From NCBI GenBank assembly GCA_964569085.1, contig CAZMTA010000020.1, forward strand, positions 6,978-70,977: 64,000 nucleotides of DNA, read 5' to 3'. The position numbers were made by a program, and so were the translations under genes. Of the stretch, positions 1 to 7,047 are shown piece by piece. Source of the stretch: JAJCZZ01 sp964569085 (lineage in GTDB: Bacteria; Gemmatimonadota; Gemmatimonadetes; Longimicrobiales; Gaopeijiaceae). The stretch's first letter is position 1. Each line of letters starts with the position of its first letter. The notes beneath the pieces were generated by a model. It did no database searches. It worked only from the letters and a program-made list of their open reading frames with translations, and was not told the origin of the DNA.

Positions 1-926
1 CTGCACCTCCGGTCGTACGTGACCTCGTTCTTGGCGGCCAGCGGCTCGATGAGGGCGTCGACGTCGGTGAAGATCTCCTCCAGCACCAGATCCTGGATGT
101 CGTAGCTGAGACGGCCGGCCTCGAGCTTGGCGTAGTTCAGGACCGAGTTCACCAGCCCGAGGAGGTGCCGCTGGTTGATCTGGATCCGGCGGAGGCTGTC
201 GCGCTGCTGCTGGTTCAGGGGTCCGTGCACGCCCTCCTCCATCAGCTCGGTGTAGCCGGCGATGGCGTTCAGGGGCGTCCGGAGCTCGTGGCTCATCGTC
301 GAGAGGAAGAGGGTCTTGGCGCGGCTCGCCTCCTGTGCCTCCTCCTTGGCCTCCTGCGCCTGCCGGTAGTGCAGGGCGTTGTCCACGGCCACCGCGCACC
401 GGGCGGCCAGGTCCTCGGCGAGCCCGAGGTCGGCGGGAGAGAACTGGGCCTCGGTCTCGGAGGAGACGTAGGTGATGGCGCCCAGCACCCGCCCCCGGGC
501 GACCATGGGGACGACCATGAGGGACCCGATGCCGAGCTGGCGAAGGATGTCCAGGTTCTCCTCGTTCCGGGCGGCCCGACGGAGCATCTCGTCGGACACC
601 TCGGTCACGATCTCGCTCTCGCGCGTGCGTACCACGCGGGGCACGCCGAAGGGGTCGTCCCGCTCCGGAGGCCATCCGCTCTGGAGCCTCCAGGCGAGCG
701 CCTGCTTGGACGGGTCCGGGTGCACGACCGAGAGCCGCCGCATGTCCTCGTCGGGGACGCAGAGATCCACGAAGCACCACGAACCGAGGTGGGGCAGGCT
801 CAGGGCGGCGACGGTGGCCAGCGTGGCCTCGTAGTCCAGCGAGGCGGCGAGAAGCCGGCTGGCTTCGGCCAGATACCGCGCGTCGCGGTCCACCTCCCGT
901 CCCGTCATCTCTATGAGTTCAGCCAT
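1..926 (-). CDS. GAF-domain sensor histidine kinase, 3' part outside window
   Basis: The reading frame opens at ATG 926 and runs off the left edge, giving 308 residues without a stop. Residues about 15-190 look like a GAF sensor domain that ends in a short charged coiled coil. This is followed by a HisKA dimerisation helix with the phospho-acceptor motif STMSHELRTPLNAIAGYTEL (His near residue 221). The HATPase domain and any receiver lie beyond the edge. There is no membrane segment, so it is a cytoplasmic sensor kinase. A perfect inverted repeat directly abuts the start codon, and no Shine-Dalgarno-like sequence is visible. The signal and partner are unknown. Confidence 0.85.
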   Translation of the reverse strand, partial: MAELIEMTGREVDRDARYLAEASRLLAASLDYEATLATVAALSLPHLGSWCFVDLCVPDEDMRRLSVVHPDPSKQALAWRLQSGWPPERDDPFGVPRVVRTRESEIVTEVSDEMLRRAARNEENLDILRQLGIGSLMVVPMVARGRVLGAITYVSSETEAQFSPADLGLAEDLAARCAVAVDNALHYRQAQEAKEEAQEASRAKTLFLSTMSHELRTPLNAIAGYTELMEEGVHGPLNQQQRDSLRRIQINQRHLLGLVNSVLNYAKLEAGRLSYDIQDLVLEEIFTDVDALIEPLAAKNEVTYDRRC

Positions 927-963
927 GGGTGTGAAGGGTTGGGTTTCGGAGGTTTTCACACCC
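927..963. promoter_or_regulatory. Perfect 9-bp inverted repeat abutting the kinase start codon
   Basis: GGGTGTGAA at 927-935 and TTCACACCC at 955-963 are perfect inverted arms with a 19-nt spacer. The right-hand repeat boundary on the minus strand touches the ATG of the histidine kinase. It could be an operator for a dimeric regulator or a 5'-UTR hairpin controlling ribosome access. Which one cannot be told from sequence. Confidence 0.4.
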
Positions 964-1095
964 CTGTTTTGCAAGTCCGATGCCAGACGGCACGAGGCCC
1001 GGCACGTCGGCGCTCTTCGCCCCCTCCCCGGACGCACGAAGGGGGCGGAAGCGCGTCTCGCGCCCCCGCCCCCGGATGTCGCGGAGAGTCGTCCG

Positions 1096-2703
1096 TCAGC
1101 GGCAGGACAGCCCGTTCCGCCCGCGGCTCTTGCAGGACAGGACCGCCGAATCGGTGTCCGTGGCGCCGGCCCCGTCGTCCGCGGTGAGCACCACGGTGAA
1201 GTCTCCGGCCGAGCCGTACGTGTGGCTCGTGGTCTCGCCGGTGGCCGTGGCGCCGTCGCCGAAGGCCCAGGACCACCCGGTGGCCCCGGTGGATCCCGAC
1301 GCGTCGAACGAGCAGGAGGTGCCGCTGCAGGCGTAGGTGAAGGAGGCCGTGAGCGTCGATCCGCCCCCGCCCCCGCCGCCCCCGCCGCCGGCGCTCTCGT
1401 CGAGCGTGGCGCCGGTGACCGCCCGGTAGCTGTTGAGTCGGCCGTGGCCGTAGGTCTGGTCGTAGCCGGCGTCGCCCAGGTCGTCGGCGCTGCTCTCCAG
1501 GGCGGCGCGGAGGGCGGAGCCGGTGAGGCCCGCCACCGAGGCCACGACGCCGGCCGTGCCCGTCACCTGCGGCGCCGACATGGACGTGCCCTGGTAGTAG
1601 GCGTACCCGCCGGGCACGGAGCTGTAGATCCCCGACTCGCTCGTGGTGTTGCTGTAGAGCTCACCCCCGGGAGCGGCGATGTCCAGGCCCGGGCCCCAGT
1701 TCGAGTAATAGGACAGCCCGTCCTGCCAGTTCGTCGCCGCCACGGAGATGGCGTCGGGGTCGCAGGCGGGGCAGCTCACGGTCCCGGTGCCGTCGTTCCC
1801 GGCGGAGGCGATGACGAGGACGCCCTTCCCGTGCACCGCGTAGTCGATGGCGTCGGCCTCGGTCTGGGAGAGGCTCCCGCCGCCGAGGCTCAGGTTCATG
1901 GCCACCATGCCGGGCTGGTCGGCGGCGGCGTAGATGGCGTTCACGATGGCGGAGGTCGGGCAGCCGAGGGCGCCGCAGACCCGCTGCACGTAGACGGACA
2001 CGTTGGGGCCGGCGCCCGAGACGCCGGCCACGCCGACGCTCTGTCCGACCATGGTGCCGGTGGTGTGGGTCCCGTGCCCGTCCTGGTCGGAGGGGTCCCC
2101 GTCGCCGCTGTACCAGTCCTGCCCGGCCACGAGCTGCCCGGGGAGGAACTCGGGGTGGGAGAAGTCCACGCCCGTGTCGATGCTCCCCACCATCACCGAG
2201 GAGCCTCCGGAGCCGTACCCTTCCACGTTGTCCTCGTCGGCGTCCTCGACGGAGAGGTAGCCCGTCACCGGACGTCCCTTGTTCTGACCGCGGGTGTAGT
2301 CGACGGACAGCCCACCCGGGTTGTAGAAGGCCCACATGCGCGGATCGATGTCCGTGGGCTGACGGAGCCAGTCCGGCTCCGCGAAGACCACCCGGGGATC
2401 GTCCCCGAGGCGGGCCGCCAGGGCGCGCTCGTTGCCCACGGCGCCCTGGACGACGGAGAACCGGTCCTGGTAGCCCCGGGCCGCGAGGGACGCGCCGGCC
2501 GCGACGGCCACCTCGGCGGGGTCCACTCCGTCCGCCACGCGCATGAGCACGCGACCGGGCATGAACTCCGGAGCCTGCTGGGCGGCCTGGGACCGGGCGG
2601 GCTCGGGGATGGGGACGTCGGAGCGGAACTCCGACGGGAGGTCCTGACAGGCGGCCAGCGCCAGCACGGACAGGAGGGGCAGGAGGCGGGTGCGTCGGTG
2701 CAT
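1096..2703 (-). CDS. Subtilisin-like serine protease, lipoprotein, with C-terminal PKD domain
   Basis: 535 residues from ATG 2703. The N-terminus (MHRRTRLLPLL...LALAAC) is a lipoprotein signal with the lipobox Cys at residue 19. A propeptide-like stretch follows, then a peptidase S8 domain in which the triad is visible: Asp in SIDTGVDFSHPEF, His in DGHGTHTTGT and Ser in GTSMSAPQVTG. A linker of about ten consecutive glycines leads to a C-terminal PKD-type domain (FDASGSTGATGWSWAFGDG). The protein is predicted to be exported and membrane-anchored, degrading extracellular or periplasmic protein. Upstream starts in the same frame lack a signal peptide, so this start is preferred. It stands alone, divergent from the RuvC-like gene. 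Confidence 0.9.
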   Translation of the reverse strand: MHRRTRLLPLLSVLALAACQDLPSEFRSDVPIPEPARSQAAQQAPEFMPGRVLMRVADGVDPAEVAVAAGASLAARGYQDRFSVVQGAVGNERALAARLGDDPRVVFAEPDWLRQPTDIDPRMWAFYNPGGLSVDYTRGQNKGRPVTGYLSVEDADEDNVEGYGSGGSSVMVGSIDTGVDFSHPEFLPGQLVAGQDWYSGDGDPSDQDGHGTHTTGTMVGQSVGVAGVSGAGPNVSVYVQRVCGALGCPTSAIVNAIYAAADQPGMVAMNLSLGGGSLSQTEADAIDYAVHGKGVLVIASAGNDGTGTVSCPACDPDAISVAATNWQDGLSYYSNWGPGLDIAAPGGELYSNTTSESGIYSSVPGGYAYYQGTSMSAPQVTGTAGVVASVAGLTGSALRAALESSADDLGDAGYDQTYGHGRLNSYRAVTGATLDESAGGGGGGGGGGSTLTASFTYACSGTSCSFDASGSTGATGWSWAFGDGATATGETTSHTYGSAGDFTVVLTADDGAGATDTDSAVLSCKSRGRNGLSCR

Positions 2704-2892
2704 GGGGACTCCCGGGAGGGATGGGACGTGTTCGGACGGCCCGCGCGATCCGACGGTGGGGGGAGACGCCGGGGCGGCCGCACCTTCCACAGTGCGGCGG
2801 AGGTCGCCCCGGGAGCAAGGGTGCTCTCCGGGGACCCGGCGGCGCCGGTCGCGGTACATTCGCTTCCACGCCCCTCCCTCCCCCCGCCCGCC

Positions 2893-3357
2893 ATGCGCCG
2901 ACTCCTCGCCGTGGACGCCGGCCTGCGCGCCGGCCTCGCCCTGTGGGACGACACCGGGACGCTCCACTGGTACCGCTCCCGGAACTACGGGGCCCGCGCG
3001 CGCCTGAAGCGGGCCGCGTGGCGGGCCGTGGGGGACGCCGCGCCGCTGGACGCCCTGGTGGTGGAGGGCGGCGGGCCCATGGCCGAGGTGTGGCTCCGGG
3101 AGGCCGCCCGCCGGGACGTCCCGGCCCGTGCCGTCCACGCCGGAGCCTGGCGGGAGCGGCTCCTCCTCCCCCGGGATCGGCGGAGGGGCGCCGACGCCAA
3201 GGAGGAGGCCGAGCGCCTGGCCCGCGTCGTCATCGAGTGGGCCGGCGCCCCCCGCCCGACCTCCCTTCGCCACGACGCGGCGGAAGCCATCCTCGTCGGG
3301 CTGTGGGCCCTGGTGGACCAGGGATGGCTCCCCCTTCCCGAACCGTTCCGCCGCTAG
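2893..3357 (+). CDS. RuvC-fold (RNase H-like) protein of unknown role
   Basis: 154 residues. The N-terminus LLAVDAGLRAGLALWD matches the first strand and acidic residue of RuvC/RNase H-like nucleases. A second acidic position lies in ALVVEGGGPMAEVW, and a C-terminal HDAAEAILVGLW resembles the DAxD/E helix of RuvC. The spacing of these three acidic motifs suggests an active RuvC-like nuclease, but the protein is not the canonical RuvC, which is normally found with ruvA and ruvB. It sits 88 nt upstream of the TrmH-family gene on the same strand. Substrate is unknown. The ATG at 2893 is the only start compatible with the short N-terminal strand. Confidence 0.7.
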   Translation: MRRLLAVDAGLRAGLALWDDTGTLHWYRSRNYGARARLKRAAWRAVGDAAPLDALVVEGGGPMAEVWLREAARRDVPARAVHAGAWRERLLLPRDRRRGADAKEEAERLARVVIEWAGAPRPTSLRHDAAEAILVGLWALVDQGWLPLPEPFRR

Positions 3358-3445
3358 GCCCCGGCGCCCCTCGCGGGCTGGCGAGCCGAGGGGCCGAGCC
3401 GGATCTTCGGGCCATCGCCTTCCACCCTCCTCCCGCCCCCGCCCC

Positions 3446-4096
3446 ATGCTTCCACGCCGATTCCACCTCCTCCGCGAGGTCCTCGCCCGCCGTCAGCCGG
3501 ACCTGACCGTCCTCATGGAGCAGGTCCACAAGTCCCACAACTTCTCGGCGATCCTGCGGAGCTGCGACGCGGTGGGGATCCTCGACGTCCACGCGGTGCC
3601 GCCGGACGATGGGCTCGAGCTTCACCACGGGACGTCCGCCGGGAGCCGGAAATGGCTCCGGGTCCATCGGCACGACGACGTCGACGCCGCCGTGGACCAC
3701 CTGCACGAAGAGGGCTTCACGGTCCTGGCGGCCCACCCGGGCGAGACGTCGGTGGACTTCCGGGAGGTGGACTTCACCCGGCCCGTGGCGGTGATGATGG
3801 GGGCCGAGCTGCACGGGGTCTCGGACCGGGGCCTGGAGCGGGCCGACCGCCACGTGGTGATCCCCATGATGGGCATGGTGCACTCCCTCAACGTCTCCGT
3901 GGCCACGGCGCTGATCCTCTACGAGGCGCAGCGGCAGCGCGCCGCGGCCGGCATGTACGCCGGACCCCGGTTGCCCGACGAGGAGCACCGCCGGGTCCTC
4001 TTCGAGTGGGCGTACCCCGAGCTGGCCCGCCGACGTCGGGACGACGGGCTCCCCTACCCTCGCCTGGACGAGGACGGGCAGATCCTGGAGGGCTGA
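3446..4096 (+). CDS. trmH: tRNA (guanosine(18)-2'-O)-methyltransferase, TrmH family
   Basis: 216 residues. SpoU/TrmH (SPOUT, trefoil-knot) methyltransferase that uses SAM to 2'-O-methylate RNA, most likely G18 in the tRNA D-loop. The three SPOUT motifs are present: NFSAILRSCDAVGI near residue 31 (catalytic Asn-Arg motif), VAVMMGAELHGVSD near 115, and IPMMGMVHSLNVSVATALIL near 138. The C-terminal extension after the knot fits TrmH rather than the shorter TrmL. The ATG at 3446 gives the usual MLPRRFHLLREVLARRQPDL N-terminus seen in TrmH. Confidence 0.9.
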   Translation: MLPRRFHLLREVLARRQPDLTVLMEQVHKSHNFSAILRSCDAVGILDVHAVPPDDGLELHHGTSAGSRKWLRVHRHDDVDAAVDHLHEEGFTVLAAHPGETSVDFREVDFTRPVAVMMGAELHGVSDRGLERADRHVVIPMMGMVHSLNVSVATALILYEAQRQRAAAGMYAGPRLPDEEHRRVLFEWAYPELARRRRDDGLPYPRLDEDGQILEG

Positions 4097-4132
4097 GGCC
4101 CCGGGGCCGTCGAAGGGAGGGTGAACAAAACC

Positions 4133-4160
4133 TGTACAAGGGTGCCACACATCCTTGACG
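4133..4160 (+). promoter_or_regulatory. TGTACA-centred element and TTGACG -35-like box upstream of the CarH-like regulator
   Basis: The 157-bp gap between trmH and the regulator contains CCTGTACAAGG (core TGTACA, 4133-4138) and, 16 nt further on, TTGACG at 4155-4160, which could be a -35 box. No convincing -10 box follows. MerR-family light regulators of the CarH/LitR type are known to bind TGTA-rich palindromes near -35 elements, so this is a candidate autoregulatory operator. This is an inference. Confidence 0.3.
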
Positions 4161-4253
4161 GCCCCGCCCGGTACCGTCCATCGTTGGGCGCGTAGACGCT
4201 TTTGCCGCCGCTCCGAGCCCCGGATCGGCGGACCTGCCGCCCACCGAGGCTCC

Positions 4254-5204
4254 ATGGATCGTTTCGCCACGAGCACCACGCTCACCAGCACCGAGGCCGC
4301 GGACCTCCTCGGCGTGCACCCGTCCACCGTGAAGCGCTGGTGCAACGACGGGGCCCTCGCCTCCGGGAAGACCGACGGCGGGCACCGCCGGATCCTCCTC
4401 GAGGACGCCCAGGCGTTCGCGCGGGCGCAGGACATCGACACGGTCCTGTCTCCCTTCCACCCGTACGAGCCCCACGTCTACGCCGCCCTCCGCCGGCTCG
4501 AGGACGAGGGCTCCTTCGCCCGGATCCATGCCCTGGCCATGGGATGGGTCCACCGCGGGCAGCACCAGCGGCTGGCCGACCTCCTCCGCACCGTGGCCAC
4601 CCTGCCCCACGTGCCCTTCCCCCGGTTCTGCGACGAAGCTCTCCGGGGGCTCATGCGCGAGGTCGGACGGGCGTGGCACGAAGGACGCCTCCGGGCGGGC
4701 GAGGAGCACATGGTGACGCAGGTGGTGGTGGACGTGCTGGTGGAGCTCCGCCGCCGCTGGGCGGACGAGCGCGAGGGCGCGCCCGGCGCCAACGGCGCGC
4801 CCCGCCCCGCGGCCGTGGTGGGTGCCACCGAGGGGAACCAGCACCACCTCGGCGCGCTGTGCATCCGTCTCCTCCTGGAGCGCAGGGGGTGGGACGTGCT
4901 CTACCTCGGCCCCGACGTTCCGGTGGAGGACTTCGGCGCCATCCAGAAGAGCCGGCGGGCCGACCTGGTGTGCATCTCGCTGACCCCTCCGGCCACCACC
5001 GGCGAGATGGCGCGCATCGTCCGGGTCCTCTCCGGCCTCTACGATCCCGCCGTCCCGTACGCCCTGGCCCTGGGAGGGTCGTTCCAGGACGAGGCACCCG
5101 AGGTCCCCGAGGCGGGGCCGTTCCTCGGCCTCTCGGTCTTCCACTCGTGCGGCTCCCTGCTGGCCGCGCTGGACGAGGCCCGGGCCGCGGGGGTGGGCGC
5201 ATGA
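4254..5204 (+). CDS. CarH/LitR-like MerR-family regulator with cobalamin-binding domain
   Basis: 316 residues. Residues 10-60 form a MerR/excisionase-type winged helix (AADLLGVHPSTVKRWCNDG, then DGGHRRIL). Residues about 75-175 form the four-helix cap and residues about 185-310 a Rossmann-type B12-binding domain. The cap has Trp141, Glu151 and His152, the same W-x9-E-H spacing as the adenosylcobalamin pocket of CarH. His197 in the HxxG motif (HHLG) fits the lower axial ligand of cobalt. In CarH, B12 bound in the dark holds a repressing tetramer that light disrupts. Its stop overlaps the start of the first carotenoid gene (ATGA), so it very probably controls this operon. Confidence 0.85.
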   Translation: MDRFATSTTLTSTEAADLLGVHPSTVKRWCNDGALASGKTDGGHRRILLEDAQAFARAQDIDTVLSPFHPYEPHVYAALRRLEDEGSFARIHALAMGWVHRGQHQRLADLLRTVATLPHVPFPRFCDEALRGLMREVGRAWHEGRLRAGEEHMVTQVVVDVLVELRRRWADEREGAPGANGAPRPAAVVGATEGNQHHLGALCIRLLLERRGWDVLYLGPDVPVEDFGAIQKSRRADLVCISLTPPATTGEMARIVRVLSGLYDPAVPYALALGGSFQDEAPEVPEAGPFLGLSVFHSCGSLLAALDEARAAGVGA

Positions 5205-6070
5205 GCCCCTCCCCGACGCTCCAGAAGCGGGAGACCCTCGCCCTGGCCGCGCTCCTCGTCTTCACGCTCCTGGCCGTGGGAGGCTACGGGTGGTACGGCC
5301 TCAACCCCGACCGGCTCCCCTCCTCCCCCGGGGCGCTCCGCTTCTTCACCATCTCCTTCCAGTTCTTCGCGCGGCTCCACATCGCGCTGTCGGCCGTCGT
5401 CCTGGCCGTCGTCCTCGTCGGCCGCCTCGGCGGGCGATGGCTGGCGGCCCTCGCGGCCGTGTACGTCCTCAGCTTCACCGCGGAGCACGTCGGCACGGGC
5501 TACGGCATCCCCTTCGGCGGGTACGGCTACACCGGCCTCCTCGGCTGGAAGCTGGGCGGGCGGGTCCCGGCCCTGATCCCGCTGAGCTGGTTCCTCATGG
5601 CCCTGCCGTCGTGGGTGGTGGCCCGGGCCCTCGTCGGGTCGGGGCGCGGCACCCGGGTCCTCCGCGTGGCCCTGGGATCCCTCTGGCTCGTGGCCTGGGA
5701 CCTGGCGCTGGACCCGGCCATGAGCTGGTTGACCCCCTACTGGGTCTGGGAGGAATCCGGCCCCTACTACGGGATGCCCTGGCTGAACCTCCTGGGATGG
5801 TACGTGACGGGGCTGCTCCTCCTGGGCGCGCTGGAGGTTCTGGCCGACCGGGCCGGATTCCACGACCTCCCGGCCGGGTGGATGGGCGCCTACTACGCCG
5901 TCGTGGCCCTCATGCCCCTGGGCATGCTGGCCGCCGCCGGCGCCTGGCTGGCCGTCGGGGTCACCTTCCTCGGAGTGGGCCTCTGCTGGGCCGTCTCGGT
6001 GGCCGCCGGCCGCGTGGGCCCGCCCGCCTCCGCGCCCGCCCCGGACGCCGCGGTCGGAGGCGCGTCGTGA
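5201..6070 (+). CDS. Carotenoid biosynthesis membrane protein, CruF-like (COG2324)
   Basis: 289 residues with about seven hydrophobic segments. Conserved family features visible here are SFTAEHVGTGYGIPFGGYGY near residue 89 and DLALDPAMSWLTPYWVWEE near residue 167, with several acidic and His residues in membrane segments. CruF hydrates the 1' (or 2') double bond of acyclic carotenoid ends; related proteins make bacterioruberin-type carotenoids. The gene overlaps the upstream regulator by 4 nt (ATGA) and the downstream prenyl synthase by 4 nt (GTGA), so the group is translationally coupled. The precise carotenoid product cannot be told. Confidence 0.8.
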   Translation: MSPSPTLQKRETLALAALLVFTLLAVGGYGWYGLNPDRLPSSPGALRFFTISFQFFARLHIALSAVVLAVVLVGRLGGRWLAALAAVYVLSFTAEHVGTGYGIPFGGYGYTGLLGWKLGGRVPALIPLSWFLMALPSWVVARALVGSGRGTRVLRVALGSLWLVAWDLALDPAMSWLTPYWVWEESGPYYGMPWLNLLGWYVTGLLLLGALEVLADRAGFHDLPAGWMGAYYAVVALMPLGMLAAAGAWLAVGVTFLGVGLCWAVSVAAGRVGPPASAPAPDAAVGGAS

Positions 6071-7047
6071 GCGCCCCCCTCGCGGTGGAGGCCCCCCTCC
6101 GCTCGGCGCCGGCCTCCCTGGACGTGACGGGGGCCCTCGAGGGCGCCGCGGAGCACCTGGCGGGCCTCGGGGTGGACGTCCCCCCACGGAGCGGCAAGCT
6201 CCTGCGTCCCCTGGTGGCCCTGGGCCTCGTGCCCCCGGAGCGACGCGCCTCCCTGGGTCCGTCCTTCTGGCTCGGGGCGCTGGCCGTGCAGATGGCCCAC
6301 GAGGCCTCCCTCCTCCACGACGACGTGGTGGACCGGGCGGACCGCCGCCGCGGCGAGCCGACGCTGGTGGCCCGGGCGGGCGTGGCGGCGGCCCTGGTCC
6401 AGGGGGACCGGTGGCTCACCGGAGCCTACCGCGCCGCCGCGGGCGCCGGCTTCCCCACCTTCCTCCACGCCTTCATCGAGGCGGTGGACCGAACCGTGGC
6501 CGGCGAGGTCGAGCAGGGCCGCCGGGCGGGACGCCGCCTCCCGCCGGAGGATTGGGACGCGGTGGTCCGAGCCAAGAGCGGCGCGCTCTTCGGCGCCGGG
6601 GGGGTCCTGGGCGCCGTCGCGCTGGGCCGGCCCGGGGAGGCCTCCCACCGCGCCGCCGTGGCCGAGGAGCTGGGCGTCCTCTACCAGATGGTGGACGACT
6701 TCCTGGACTACTGCCCCGCCGCGGACGTGGGGAAGCCCCCCCTCCAGGACTACCGCCAGGGCAAGTGGACCTGGGTGGCCGAGATCGGAGGCCTCCCGGA
6801 GTTCTCCCTGGAGCCGCACGCGGCCCTGGAGCACCTCTTCGGGGCCGACGCGGAGGGCAGCACCCCCATGAGACGCGCCCTGGCCCACCTGGAGGCCCGG
6901 GCCGGTGAGGTCACGTCGGCCGCCGGAGAGCTCGCCCCCGGAGACGAGATGGTGCCCCGGGTGGTGGAGGGATGGGTCCGCGCCGCCACCCGCGGTCTGG
7001 CCCGGCAGGAGCGGCGCCACGCCGCCCCCGGAGACCCGGCCCGATGA
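6067..7047 (+). CDS. Polyprenyl diphosphate synthase, probably geranylgeranyl-PP synthase for carotenoids
   Basis: 326 residues from GTG 6067, which overlaps the previous stop (GTGA). It is an all-alpha trans-isoprenyl diphosphate synthase. The first aspartate-rich motif is DDVVD in HEASLLHDDVVDRAD (near residue 86) and the second is DDFLDY near residue 219. The GKLLRPL segment near residue 45 binds isopentenyl diphosphate. The residues before the first motif would set chain length, but I cannot assign it with certainty. Position between cruF-like and crtI-like genes implies supply of the C20 precursor. A phytoene synthase (crtB) is not in this window. Confidence 0.85.
   Translation: MSAPLAVEAPLRSAPASLDVTGALEGAAEHLAGLGVDVPPRSGKLLRPLVALGLVPPERRASLGPSFWLGALAVQMAHEASLLHDDVVDRADRRRGEPTLVARAGVAAALVQGDRWLTGAYRAAAGAGFPTFLHAFIEAVDRTVAGEVEQGRRAGRRLPPEDWDAVVRAKSGALFGAGGVLGAVALGRPGEASHRAAVAEELGVLYQMVDDFLDYCPAADVGKPPLQDYRQGKWTWVAEIGGLPEFSLEPHAALEHLFGADAEGSTPMRRALAHLEARAGEVTSAAGELAPGDEMVPRVVEGWVRAATRGLARQERRHAAPGDPAR

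Noticed and set aside
1018..1047. GC hairpin (CGCCCCCT/AGGGGGCG) about 50 nt after the subtilase stop
   Set aside because: The 8-bp stem is perfect, but no T-run follows on either strand, so I do not call it an intrinsic terminator. It may still be a 3'-end stem.
956..3357. Long open frames opposite the subtilase and RuvC-like genes
   Set aside because: They are rich in Gly, Arg, Pro and Val with no motif, and each follows the third-position GC bias of the real gene on the other strand.
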